From: Aphis gossypii
Taxonomy: Eukaryota; Arthropoda; Insecta; Hemiptera; Aphididae
DNA length: 64,000 nucleotides
Direction of reading: 5' to 3'
Assembly (NCBI RefSeq): GCF_020184175.1
Contig: NC_065532.1
Location: forward strand, 21,390,001 to 21,454,000
Shown: in pieces, positions 40,865 to 54,300 of the stretch
Position numbering within the stretch: the stretch's first letter is position 1
Layout: every line of letters begins with the position of its first letter
Made by a program: the position numbers and the translations under genes
Notes under the pieces: model-generated
The model's database searches: none
What the model was told of the DNA's origin: nothing
The model's input: the letters and a program-made list of their open reading frames with translations, nothing else

Positions 40865-42202
40865 CAATTCAAAATGAAATTATTCTTAACAAAACATCAT
40901 GTATTCTTCTTGTATTTGATTTTTAAGCTGTTTCTCTATTATTTTCATGTAATATCTACATTGTGTAACACATATATTTTTTCAATAATATTAAATGAAT
41001 CATGATAAATAATGTTGTATTTGTTTTATTAACTAACAAATAATGGGTATTATATTTAAAGACATTTAAAAAAGAGACAAATAAGTAAATTAATAAAAAT
41101 CTCACCTGCAGATAAAAAAAAAAAAAAAATAGATAACATTTTTTATGATATAATTGTTATGAATAAATATTTATAACTGTACATCTGTACAAAAATATTT
41201 TTCAATTACTGAAATCACTGATTTTTATGACATAATAAAGTATTTATATTTGATTGAATATTATTTTGTTGTTTAATTTTTGTGAGTCATGACTGTGGAT
41301 TTGTCATATAATTTGTTGATTTTTATTGTCTTATAATGTTTGTAACATTTAGTAATAATTAATTTTATTTAATATGAAATATAGTCATGGGCTCCCAAAA
41401 AACCTAACCTATTATAATATAATAAAATCAGATTAATACTTAATGGACTCTTGAGACCAATAAAGAGTTGTGTATCTTTAATTTAAATTATAATTTAATT
41501 ATTATCAGGTATTAGTTTTAGAATTTAAATTATTAGCTTTGACTCCAAATGCAGTATTACTAGTATTAGCTCACTTAAAGAAGCAAAATATAAACTTAAT
41601 GTGCCTAACCCAAATTGGAAAACATTTGCTTAATTGAAGAATTTAAGGTCAAAATTGAAACTGTGTTGAGAAAAATTTAAGATTTTACCTATATATATGT
41701 ATTATGTATGTATGATGAAGAAAATGCCAAATTTTAAATGATAATTAAACTACAATTATATTTAAATTTGAATATTTCATGCCTAATTGATTTTTAATAT
41801 AATATATTCAAACCGCGAATTAATAATATATAATATATTACTTGAGTACAACACTCAACACTGCAACGTTTATGACAAAAAATTCAAAGTTATAAATAAG
41901 AAGTTATAACTTAAATATAATATTGAGTGTGCCTATCGGCTATCATTAATCATGCCTACAATAATATTTATAATCTCAGTGCTTAGGACCAAGATTTTTA
42001 TTTTTTATCGGTGTAGTTGATAAGTGAACGTGATAAGAAATAAGAATTCTTTATTTTTTCCTCAGTCCATACTCCATACTAACTGGTAAGTGGTATTTCG
42101 GTTATTTCAAATTCCTGAAGGATATATTAAATAAACTCTTACTTTTAGTAGTTATTAGTGGAGTTCAAAGTAATTTAAATTTCTAATATTTTGAAAATAA
42201 AA
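40865..42202. other. spacer between UPF3 and the GNB1L-like gene
   Basis: It holds the UPF3 3' UTR (AATAAA at 41162-41167 and again at 41234-41239) and an AT-rich stretch with no gene. The promoter of the downstream gene is expected near 42000-42200. Confidence 0.45.
41162..41167 (+). terminator. poly(A) signal of UPF3
   Basis: AATAAA about 300 bases after the stop codon; a second one at 41234-41239 could be used instead. Confidence 0.4.
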
Positions 42203-43321
42203 ATGTCAAAAAAATTACCATCTCCTATTTTCACGTTAAAATGTGACAAATATACTACATACTGCTTGAAATTCTATTCAAACAGTGAAATTCTCTATGC
42301 TGGAACTCAAAGTGGAGAGATTCTCGTCTGGAATCTGGAGGTAAGACTTACGGTGTACAAACAATAACTCTTTGATTTGATTATTTGAAATAAACAATAT
42401 TGTAATAGCTATAATGTTTTCAACTTAACCGATTTTTGTAATATATCTATTTTCCTTAAATATACCTATACAATTATATTTAATATGATAATTTTTTATT
42501 TCTTTTTCCAGTCTAACCGCTTAAAAAATGAAATTAAAGCCAGCTTAGTATGTATAATGACCCTTGAACTGTTGATCAAACAAAATCAATTGGTGTCGCA
42601 AGACAAAGTCGGTGAAATTAAATGTTGGCAGATAGATGGTATCGAACTCAAACTCCATCATACATTATCAACCCAAATAATTGGCTTTTGTAAAATAGCC
42701 TTATACAAAACAAACATGTTATTATGCAAAGGAGAAAAGTCTATAATGAATTGTTATTCTACTGACAGTTATGATAAAATCACTGATTTTAATCCATGCC
42801 AAGATGACAATTTGGGAGATTTGATGATTATAAAATCTATTGGCGATTTTATATTTTGTGGTTATGAAGCTAATATAATTGTTGTGTGGCAAGAAGACCA
42901 TATTGTTAATCAATGTAGTTTTCCTGAACTAGATTGTTTGATGGCAATGGATGTGGATCAAAATGTGACCAAAGGTATTTGTGCTGGTAGTTCAAATGTG
43001 ATAAACACGTTTAATATTACAGACGGTAACCTAAGCCTACATAAAAACATTAAGATTACAAATCCTGGTGTTAATATTTTGCAGTTACGACCTGATGATA
43101 AAATAGTCGCTGCTGCCTGTTGGGATCTAACTGTAAGACTATTTTCTTGGAAGACCATGAAACTGTTAGCAGTTTTGGATTCCCATTCGCCTGGAGTCTT
43201 AAGTGTTGCATATTCTGAATTGTCTGTAACATTTTGGAAAGCCAAGTACTTGCTGGCCGTTGCAAATAAAGATAATAAGATCACTCTTTGGGATATCTAC
43301 AATGGAAAAGATAAAGATTAA
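42203..43321 (+). CDS. GNB1L: GNB1L-like WD40-repeat protein
   Basis: Two exons, 42203-42340 and 42512-43321, join in phase 0 to give 315 residues. WD40 features include GTQSGEILVWNLE (about 34-46), a VGEIKCWQIDG repeat, a YEANIIVVWQ repeat, PGVNILQLRPDDKIVAAACWDLTVRLFSW and a C-terminal KYLLAVANKDNKITLWDIY. The order and the last two repeats match GNB1L (guanine nucleotide-binding protein beta-like 1; yeast Asa1). Members of this family support stability of PIKK-family kinases through the TTT/ASTRA chaperone system. Length matches (about 320). An in-frame TAA upstream of 42203 makes this the first possible ATG. AATAAA lies 60 bases after the stop. The assignment rests on remembered family patterns. 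Confidence 0.9.
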
Positions 43322-43381
43322 CTCTTATTAATATTCCCATATTAATATTATGCCAATTTATGGTAAAGTGCATATTTCCAA

Positions 43382-43387
43382 AATAAA
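43382..43387 (+). terminator. poly(A) signal of the GNB1L-like gene
   Basis: AATAAA located 60 bases after the stop codon. Confidence 0.65.
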
Positions 43388-44028
43388 CTATTGACTATTA
43401 AGTCAATAGAATGTTTAAAAAATTGAAAATGAAGCAATTTGGTTACTAAAAACACCTAGTGGAGTGCATTGTTGAAATTATGAACTTATGAAGAACATTT
43501 TTGAGTGGTTTTTTTGTACTATGAAAACTAAAGGTTGATTTGAGATTTACATTTATATAATCAGTTTAAAAAAAATTATTTTTAAATTATTTAACTGTGG
43601 AAAAATAACTATAGATTTATTAATAAAAAGCTTGTTTCTTTAATTCTAGGCTATCATGTAAAAGTATAAATCTCTTTTTCACGAATAAAAAGTAATAATT
43701 CTCAATATTGTGTTCTGTTTGAAATCGATAAATCAAAATCTAATATCAATGCATGAAATACCACAATAGCCGTAATGTATGAATATAGATTTTTAATTAG
43801 ATTATAATTCATAAAGTTCTCATTTCAACATTCAACTGTATGTCTCTATGTAATATGTACTGATTAATGATTATTTTTGACTATTGTACCTCAGTTTTAC
43901 CACATTTTTAAAACTGTTAATTGTTATTATTATTTTAAATGTATAATGTTCAATAGTAATTATCATTATAATTGTAGAATTATATTTTACTGGCAAACCT
44001 TTTTTTTATTATTTTGTGATGTTCCCTC
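43388..44028. other. AT-rich spacer
   Basis: No gene or clear repeat was seen. A 73-residue open frame at its right edge runs into the repeat that follows and is a chance frame. Confidence 0.45.
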
Positions 44029-44108
44029 AGTAAAATTAAGGGCATTTCTGTCACATTCCAAAAGTTCAATCCTATGTAATTATGCAAGTATGTATTAAGG
44101 TGAAAATT
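44029..44108. repeat. dispersed repeat, copy A
   Basis: The segment reads AGTAAAATTAAGGG, then ATTTCTGTCACATTCCAAAA, then TATGCAAGTATGTATTAAGG. A second copy is at 56551-56616, with one substitution and a deletion of about 14 bases relative to this one. This copy ends exactly where the pogo-like MITE begins. Confidence 0.8.
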
Positions 44109-44109
44109 A

Positions 44110-44303
44110 GTCGAGTCTCGAATCTCGATAACTCGAAAACCTCGATAACTCGAATTTCTTTTTGTCCCAATGGAGTTCTTATTAATAACTTTTATTTTAT
44201 TTTAAATTATTTTAATTTAATTTAAATTTTATTTGTAACTCGAAAAATACAGAAGTCGAATTAATTTTTACCTCCCTTGAAATTCGAGTTATCGAGACGA
44301 CTG
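44110..44303. mobile_element. pogo/Tigger-like MITE, about 194 bp
   Basis: The right end, reversed, reads CAGTCGTCTCGATAACTCGA. The left end carries GTCGAGTCTCGAATCTCGAT followed by a second CTCGATAACTCGAA. These CTCGATAACTCGAA termini are typical of pogo/Tigger elements. TA lies at both borders. No coding capacity. Confidence 0.8.
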
Positions 44304-47300
44304 TATTATTATTTTGTGTACAATTGCGTACAAGTACCTGCGCGAGCGGCAACTGCAAAGTTGCACTATAATAATATTATGTACACTACACGGCGAATAA
44401 CGCGAGCGTTACAAAGGCCCCGAAACAAATTTCTAGTCGTTAAAAACGGGTCGGAGCCCGCCGGCCTTAGCGTGCCTGCACCGGCGCATGGTTATTATAA
44501 TATTATTATTTATTATTATTAAATTATTATGCTTTTATTAAAACACTACTTGAAAACGCCGTAAATACACACCGCGACCGCTTACATTATTTTTAATACG
44601 TATAAATAATACAGCCGCTGTAGCCTGTTTGCAATTTATGTGCGAGTGTATGTTATTAATAAGTTTATACACGAGCGTACGATATTGTAATACATTATGC
44701 GCGTAATAGATATTATAATAATTTTACATAATAATATGGTTGCTGACAAATATTCGTGGAAAAATCGGTATGATATAATACTCATTAGTTGTTTTGCTGA
44801 AAACCTTAGGACGAGAATATATTCAAATAGGTAGGTACATATATTTATAGACACACACGAGGCGTATACTACTATATTATATATTTTTTAATAAACGCAT
44901 TATTAAAAAGTCGATTATTGCGTTTTTTTCCAAGAATAAGTCTACTTAGAGAATCCATTTATTTCGTGAATACCGAAGAGTTATTTATCATTGAATACTA
45001 AAAACTACACATAATATTTTAATTATTCACATCACACAATACCAATTACCAATTACACATTTGAGTATATATAGTTACTAAATAATTATATAGTGATTAG
45101 TGATATTTGTAAAAGTATCCTTATAAAAAAACGTGGTTGACATTTATTTAGTACCTAGAATACTTTATGTTTATAAATAAATTATGATTCATGACAAGTG
45201 ATGATCGCCTTGCTTTAATCGTATCTCTTTCGAGAAAAATTATATACTTATTAGTTATTAATTAATTTTAATAAATTAATTGTACACAAATTAAGCATTT
45301 GTTAAATTGAAGCAAATATATTTTAAGTATTAATGTTGTAATCAAATAATTTGCTAACAATTAATATAATATTAATTTTTCAACAATAACACATGTTTAA
45401 TATATTTTATTATATATAATATATAAATCCCACTTACGTAGTTACTTTATAATTCATATTAGTAATGAATATTAACAGCACATAGTTAACGAACTTTTTC
45501 GTAACAAAATAAATGTAATTGTGTAAATATATTATACTTATTATAAACTTATATCATATAACATATTGTGTTAAATGTTTTAAGCGCGGTATTCAATTAT
45601 TTTGAAGTAAATTGTTTCAAATAAACCATAAACGTATCAAACATGATGTATAATATGCGTAGCACGCGAGTACGCAGCTAACATGTACATATTAAAGTAT
45701 AATGTAGGTATATACATGCGCATCATATAATTTTCACTACGTAAAAGTTTTTTGTAAAATAATTATTTTCTTACAAAAAATATGTTCCAATCTGACTAAA
45801 TATGAATTAATATTAAAAGTATTTTTTTTATTATTATTGAAACAGTTTTATACTTACAATAATTAAATTAGATCATGTTTAAATAACGGGAAGGGAAATA
45901 TAGTCATCCATAGGCGGGATATCGTAAGGATATTATAAGTTACAAGTTATAATTTGTAATTTATAACTATTTAAATACCACGGATTAATCCTTAATGATT
46001 AATTCATTCTTTACTGTACATAGTTATCTATTATTCAATTTATAAATATTTAATAGAAACATAAACGATATAATACAATAATATTTGTATAATGTACATA
46101 GTTGATTGTGCCGATAGTAGTTATATTTTAATTATGTCCATTGGTTACTAGATTTACCTAACTCAGGCTCATGAGTTTACTGTTATTAAAAACATTATTA
46201 TGTTTATAGTTTATACACATCAAACGTATACCCAGCACGACCGGCACTTCATGAACTGTATAATATGTCTGTATACGTGTAAACACCTAATGAGATAAAA
46301 AATAATATTTTGATCAAGAGGACAGAATAGTCAAAATAATTTATGACCAACTATGAATAATTAAATGAGGCTTTCACATCTTTCACACTGTACAGTGTAG
46401 GTACATAGTAACAACCATTCGATTTGTTGTACAACTAAACTACCTATTTTTTATTACTGTGCACGAAAAAGTAGGTATATTATAATAAAACAGTTTTTTT
46501 TCACTAAAAATAAAAACAAATATTATTATTTTCATATGTTTTAATCTATTTATTTATAATACAAATATCATATTATGATAAAATTGGTTATTGGTGGATT
46601 GTTATTAATTTCAAAAATTTAAACTACCTACAAATATATTCAGTTAGAACATAATATAAATGAATATAAATAAGAAATGTATGACATTATTTATTTAATA
46701 AGCTCATTAAACATTTTGAAAAGAAAGTAAGAGCACTTTCAGTATTTAGAAGTTATACAAACACTAAACAGCATTCTTCGCATCCTAAACATATTAATTA
46801 CAAAGTGTGCAATGCATAACATATGAGTTATTTATGTAAAATTATTATAAAATGATTCGTCATAACACCCATAACTCATAATTAACCACGTGATGAGATT
46901 TTCTTTCATAATATTATGTTTCATTAGTTCACAGTTCCAAAAAATAAAATAAATTAATAATATATCATATAAAATATAATCTATAGAATATATAAAATAG
47001 ATAAATATATGGATATATAGATGTACATATTTTTTATCAGTGTTATAATAATGTACCTACGTTAATAATTTTCACTTTTTGCCTTTCTGTCAGTTTCAAC
47101 CATAGTTTCGTTATAATTATATTTTACTTTTTAATTTAAAACAAAAGACTTTCACATTTAGTTAATGGTATTTTGACTTATTTAAGTAATAAAATGTCAA
47201 CAATTTTAAATATTAATTCTATATTCTTGATAGACACTAGTATTGTTCAAAGCAATCAATTTGTAATAAAGTTAGACAGTTCTGCAATAATAACTTAATC

Positions 47301-50300
47301 TTATTTTTCAATCTTTAAAAATCAATTTATTTCTATTTTGAAAGAAAAATAGTAAATATCATTCATAATATTATAATAGTTGCTAGAAATGTTTTTATAA
47401 TACCTACAACGAAATGATAAGAAAATGATAACTTAAATGTTCATCAAACTACCTATTAAAAACTATTATTACTTTATTAGAGAAATTTGTAATGGAAATT
47501 AATACTAAAATTGCATAGGTTATAGGTTCGAAAAATGTTAACCAGATTATAATTCATACTTTCTCATACAAAAATATTCATTTTTTTCAATGTATAATAG
47601 TAAATTAAATTAGTATCTATCGTTGTAGTTCAAAAAATTATTCAATAGAATAATATACGATTGTATATTAATTAACTGAAATAAAATTGAAACATTATTT
47701 ATTAAATACTTAAATATAGACTTCCGCATTTAAACATAAAATTATATACCTAAGTCGTATTTGGCTTTAAAATAAGCAAATATTTAATATATATATATAT
47801 ATATATATAAATACATATATATTATACACATGATACCTACCCATTGTACGTAATGGCTTATACCCATTACCCATTTATACACATATATACGAGTATTATA
47901 GTTGACACGCTCTCTGCAATAGTGTCATAATAATAATATATCGTACAGCACATGAATACGCGTACAATAATTCCTGATTTTGACGTATGGACGCAAAGCC
48001 AGAGAAAGTTACAAAAACACACTTACGAGTACCTACATTATATACGTATTTTATGATTCGGCAGGACTACACATGTTTAGGTGTTAGTTTATATTATTAT
48101 CAAACCTCCTATTTTTTCGCCATACGCCCACTCTTTGGCGTATTACTCGAAACTCGACCGAAGAAGTGAAAACGGTTAAAATTAAAAATTTTTTAGAACC
48201 ACACTCGAAAATATACAATAAATAAGTAGGGTTAGGATATGTATGCACTAAAAAACAGTTAAATATGTATACACTTATGCATTAAAATCATTTAAATATG
48301 CATGAAAAATTTGAAAAATATGCATTAAAAAATAAAGAAATGTGAATAAAAAAAAAAATTCAATAAATAGGTATATAGAGATGAATTAAATTATTATATA
48401 ATAGATAGAATATCAACAAATTGTGTTGGTACTATATTTATGTGCTCGCACGGAAAAAAATATGTACTAAAATATTTTAGTTGAAAAATATTTAGTTAAT
48501 TTGACTAAATTATAGTAAGAAATACTAACTTTAGATGGTAAGCCTAACTATAAAATTATAGTTGAATATTTTTAGTTTTTTTACCTATATTTTGGTAATT
48601 TCAACTAAAAGATTCTAGTATTTTATTATTGCTTAAATTGTTATAGTAATTATCGCAATATTACACCTGACAACGGGTGCCGGTCACACTGGACAACGGC
48701 TCGTGGTTACACTGTTACTTTTATTTTTACCTATTTCGGGTTTTTTACCTCTATGGCAGTGACTGAGTGATCGAAAATCGGCTTTTCCTTTTACTGTTTT
48801 TTTTCCGTGTCCGTCATCGTCATTGCGTTATTTGAAATTTAAATTTTCTTAAGTGTTAAATTTTAATTTGTCAATTATCACTTGTGAATTTGTCAACTGT
48901 CATCAATACGTTTTTGCTGTCATTTGTATACATGTAAGTATAAATATACCTACCTATATATAATTTTTGTTTAATTACTATAGTTATAAATTTTTAAAGA
49001 TGGTCGTAAATTTGACATTTGTTGTCACAAAATTACATCATTTACCATTGTAAATAATAAAATTCAAATTAATTTTTTAAGGTTAAAAGCTTAACTACCC
49101 ACTATTGATTTATTCACGGAAAATATGATGAAATAGCTTTACTTGCAGATCTTACTGAAACTATGGTTGAACAGTTATTCCCAAAAATGGGTTAGCGCTC
49201 TAAGTTTTTAAAACATTTGAAAAAATTAAAAACAAAAAGAGTAAGAATTTGTATAATCTTGTATTTAAGTAGTTAACGCGTTTTTAAGGCCGCAACTGAG
49301 AGAAGGGTCCATGGGTCCGACCCCCTCATAGAAATTTTTAAAACTAGAAATATTTTACTAAATAGTTATAATTTTACAAATAAGTTTGATAAGGTTTTCC
49401 CCCGTTTCTTGAATTTATTTTTGTACAGTTATATTCGTTTTTTATTTTATTCAATGTTAGTTTGAAAGTTGTATTATTCTATAAAAGCATATGGTTAAGA
49501 AAACTCCCCAGGAGTGGGGGTGATTATTCAATTGCCCCGCCCGCCACCAATCAAATTCGCCACTGCGGCGTGCGAATATAGCTGTAGGCCTGTTGAGTGC
49601 TGAGAATCAGAAGTCAACTCCAAGAAAAGCTGCTCATTTTGCGTTCAAAAGAGTTTTATAATACGATATTTTAGAATGTCGTGTTTCGCAGACCGTCGCT
49701 AGTATAAGTCGAAAACGAATGAACCGCAGTGATGAAACTAAACAGTAAATATTACACACTGAGCAAATATTTATGTATAATGTTCACGGGCGTATTCAAA
49801 TGATTGTTGTACATTTTGTATTGTATTTTTTTCGCGATAAAACATGCAGTGTGATTAAACTCGCTGCAACCACAAAAGATAAAAATATAAACATAATAAT
49901 ATAATAAGTATATGAACATATTATACGCGAGTTTCGACTCTGTGGGGGTACGCAATTATAGTTTTTACTGCAGTTTATGGCACTATACATACGCAAATTA
50001 TTATCTCCGCACGGTGTTAATTTAATTAAAATTAAAATGTTTTCACAACGAAAATTATAACGATATAATATTATAAAACACAAAGTATGCGCAGATTACG
50101 CTCAGGTGATGTCGGTATACATAATAGGTACGTGTATACAGAGTGTTCCATGAAGATATTTAAATGGAATTTCAATATTATTAAATTGTCAAATCTAACC
50201 AAAATCTAAACTAGATTTTAACTTTACTTGAGGTTTTAGCAGTTAAATTAAGATTTTTTTTTTTTTGTAAAAAGTTTTATCGAAAAGAATAATATACCTC

Positions 50301-50522
50301 TTATAGCAAAGATATCAATCATATCAGTAATATATATAATATATGCAAGCTGACTTGTCAAACATAAAAATATCGGATAACCGAAATTGCGATAGGTATT
50401 ATGGTGGACGATATATTTTGAGCAATCTTTTTTATCCGAAAAAGTGTTTGTAAAAAAGTACAAGAGAACATCATTCTTTTATCTGGCCGTTTTGTTTCTT
50501 GGCAATATCGTGTTTTGTTTTA
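44304..50522. other. intergenic region with repeat fragments, no gene seen
   Basis: A G/C-richer patch at 44330-44480 has many CpGs and could be an unrecognised promoter or repeat. AT microsatellite occurs at about 47790-47809. The stretch 48430-49570 contains repeat-like sequence, including a G/C-rich 'aaggccgcaactgagag' segment and a 'gccccgcccgccaccaa' segment. All open frames here are short, overlap on both strands and lack family features. Confidence 0.45.
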
Positions 50523-51202
50523 GATGAAAATAATACATTATAATTTATTATTATTTTAATAATAATATTAGTTGTTTTTAATACTTATTAAGTCGAGTTT
50601 TTGATGCATACGATAATTTTAACCGAATCCATTGTGATCGATGTTTTATATTAGGTACGTTCGAGAACTTTGATGATGCGACGTTTCTCGTTCGCTGTCG
50701 TTGTAGCCACAGCGTTATGGCTACAGCAGACTGTTGAAACCAGCGGTAAGACATCTGTCGTGCCCTCATTTTGGTCGAACGTCACCGCCGAATTTCCATT
50801 TTTAGTGGGGTTGACCACCGGAGAAAAAGACGACGAAACGAACCGGCAGACCCTTATTTGCTCAGAAACCTTGATATCTTCAATATTCGTTTTGTCGTCA
50901 GCGTATTGCACGTCGAGTTTGATGACCACGGTCAAATCGAATTTGGACGGCTCTTCATTAACCGTACGAGTATAAAAATAGTTATTTTTTATTATTTATC
51001 TTTATTCCTACAGGACACAGTAATATCATTACTGAATTCTACGTGGTATAATAATACTGTACAAAATAATTCACCAATTATTCTTACCCATATATCAACC
51101 ACACACGACATACCTCTCAATTAATAATAAATTAATTCAAACATTGAGTTTTTTAGTGTTGAAGTGTAGGTTTTTAAGGGACATAATATGTTTGAATATT
51201 TC
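50523..51202 (+). repeat. left arm of 680-bp inverted repeat
   Basis: This arm and 52950-53628 are reverse complements. I count two substitutions and one T-run indel over the whole length. It spans about 150 bases upstream of the protease-homolog start codon, all of exon 1 and the start of intron 1. The spacer between the arms is 1747 bp. Confidence 0.97.
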
Positions 51203-51279
51203 CACTTTACCATTTCATATTTTTAAATATAATTTTTTCCATGAAAAAATATAAATAAAAAAAAAAAAAATAATATATA

Positions 51280-51321
<42 letters not shown>

Positions 51322-54300
51322 AATATATTTATCTATAATATATAGATTCTATGAAAATATATAAATAATTAAAAATTTGAGCCTTAAATAAACTTGAAAA
51401 TTCAGAAACCAAAATTTAAGATGAAATTTGGTGTACATATTATTTGTTTTACATTTTGTACAATGTACAGGTATTTGACATTTGTAAAATTTAAAGTACC
51501 TATCTTCTATGAGTTTGGATTTCAGGCAAATTCAATTAATATTATAATTAATAAACAGTTTTCTCGTCATTTCTGTTTTGATTTTGACGGACAATATATT
51601 ATAATCCATAATCCACTATTTTTTTCTTGTCTCAAGTTAAATTTTTCAATTTATTTTTGGTAACATTAACGTCGATAAACATCATATGCTGTCGCCAGTC
51701 TACATACGCAGAAAGGCTTACTTCTTTCATGAATCGTAGTATATATACCTGTAGAGTTCTAATCCTATTACTTATATAGGGTGAATCACCAACGAATTCT
51801 CTAATAGTAATTAGTGAACTCATGCGCTTGCTCGTGGATCACTCAAATCAGATGCACATTTTTTGACTACGATAATTTTTTTTATTAAAAGGCATATTGG
51901 AAAACACCCAGGAACTCCGTCAAGTACCATCGGACCATAGGTGTTTACACCCATCCGTCATACAACAACGCTACACGCATTTACGACTTATCGCTGGTAA
52001 AGGTGAGAGAATGATGAACAATATATACTAAACGAACATCTTAAAATGCATCGCTAAGACTTTTAACGCTAATTTTATAACATAATTATATAATGTAACC
52101 TTATAACATTTATAATAGCTCAAGAAGCCATTCAAACATGTTGAACATTTCGTCGGGTTATCGCCAAGAACGTTGAAAAGTGACGTTGAACTGAATTGCG
52201 TAATTGTAGGGATAAGTGCGCCCCATGAACGAGATTATAAGGTCCCAGTTCGTGTAAAATATGGCCGCACCGCTTGCCGGATTCCAAAATCAAAGTGAGC
52301 AAAACACATACGAAAAAATAAATATACGATTTATCTACTTGCTTAAGAGTTTAAATACGAAAAAAAATTATATTTTTCAGTTAGGATTATTAGAATCTTT
52401 TGAATTATAATTTGAACCTTAAGTTAGGTAACTTCAAAAAAGATAGTTTGGATACGTTCCAGTTGATGTATTTTATTATTACACAATCATAATTTAATAT
52501 TATAAATAATATTGCCAAAAACTTAGGAGTATTATAGTTATCTGGAGTTTCTAAGTATACTGATCTGATTTCTTTTGGCCCAAAACTATTGAACTTTACA
52601 TTGTGTATCTCTTATATAGTTATAACACACTGTTATTGATGACTATAACATATTATCTCATAAGAATTATTTCTTATATTAGTTATTACCTATTACCTAT
52701 TTGGTTATTTGTGTTTATAGTTTGTAACGGTATCCAAATCTTTGATCACACTGGTATCCCTAATAATTTTAAAAGTACCAATAGTCACTTAAGTCGTTAC
52801 CCGTTTATCTATCCCTTGCCAAATTCTCCATTCTCCTGTAATCTTCTCGATACCTACACTATCATCCATCTAATACATTCTGCAAACAACGATTACAATT
52901 TTTCACTCGTCCATATTCTTTTTGTTTATTTGAAATATTTGAAATATTTGAAATATTCAAACATATTATGTCCCTTAAAAACCTACACTTCAACACTAAA
53001 AAACTCAATGTTTGAATTAATTTATTATTAATTGAGAGGTATGTCGTGTGTGGTTGATATATGGGTAAGAATAATTGGTGAATTATTTTGTACAGTATTA
53101 TTATACCACGTAGAATTCAGTAATGATATTACTGTGTCCTGTAGGAATAAAGATAAATAATAAAAATAACTATTTTTATACTCGTACGATTAATGAAGAG
53201 CCGTCCAAATTCGATTTGACCGTGGTCATCAAACTCGACGTGCAATACGCTGACGACAAAACGAATATTGAAGATATCAAGGTTCCTGAGCAAATAAGGG
53301 TCTGCCGGTTCGTTTCGTCGTCTTTTTCTCCGGTGGTCAACCCCACTAAAAATGGAAATTCGGCGGTGACGTTCGACCAAAATGAGGGCACGACAGATGT
53401 CTTACCGCTGGTTTCAACAGTCTGCTGTAGCCATAACGCTGTGGCTACAACGACAGCGAACGAGAAACGTCGCATCATCAAAGTTCTCGAACGTACCTAA
53501 TATAAAACATCGATCACAATGGATTCGGTTAAAATTATCGTATGCATCAAAAACTCGACTTAATAAGTATTAAAAACAACTAATATTATTATTAAAATAA
53601 TAATAAATTATAATGTATTATTTTCATCAAATGTATTATTTTAAAGGAAAACAGACAAATCTAATGATCGTTTAAAGGTTTCTATTCGTGTAGAATAAAA
53701 ATACTGTTTGAAAAATATCGGACTAAGTGGTACTTGACTAATAGATATACTATTAAATAAAAAAAAAAATAACTGACAAGATAAATTAGATACAATTTGA
53801 TCTAAACAAATTAAACAAAATTTATATTAAGTAAAGAATTTATTTTATTGGTATTATTTTTTATTCTATTTTCGATCTCAGGCAGATGTCGGAAGTGGAC
53901 ATGCCCATAAAACTATTGTTTACCTTGACTATAACAACTTTCAGTGCCATTAATACACAGTACACCTACTGCACTGCATTTTTTTTTTTATTGTAAATAT
54001 AATATGATAAAATTTAAATCTTTGGTTTTCGTTATCGGTGAGAACATACATTTTGTGTAATAAGAACATCTGGTGTTTACTGTATACCAGAAAAGACGCA
54101 ATTAAAGCTAAAAAAAACACGTTACACAACTTAGTGAGTGACAAATAAATATACATTATAAAAATGTCATCGAAAAAAGTTGTTTTGGAAGTAGTACGTC
54201 ATACAAAAAAAAATAATTTGGGTACCTAACCTTTGAAAAATTCGAAAAGTTTTAATTTTTTTATTGTTTATTTATTTATGTTTTATTTTAATGTTCGTCA

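Noticed and set aside
42958..43284. Minus-strand frames opposite the WD40 gene
   Set aside because: Antisense shadows of a well-supported exon.
44277..44522. 81-codon frame in the CpG-rich patch
   Set aside because: It begins inside the pogo-like MITE and has no domain.
51014..51124. Possible alternative terminal exon after protease-homolog exon 1
   Set aside because: An acceptor (CCTACAG) and a 36-codon in-phase frame exist, but the intron would be only 44-50 bases and the frame shows no protease features.
52603..53031. 142-codon open frame between the inverted arms
   Set aside because: AT-rich chance frame running into the right arm; no ATG context, domain or splice support.
53880..53990. 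Acceptor-like site followed by a signal-peptide-like frame (MPIKLLFTLTITT)
   Set aside because: Phase fits exon 3 of the protease homolog, but the frame ends in a poly-T stretch and resembles no protease C-terminus.
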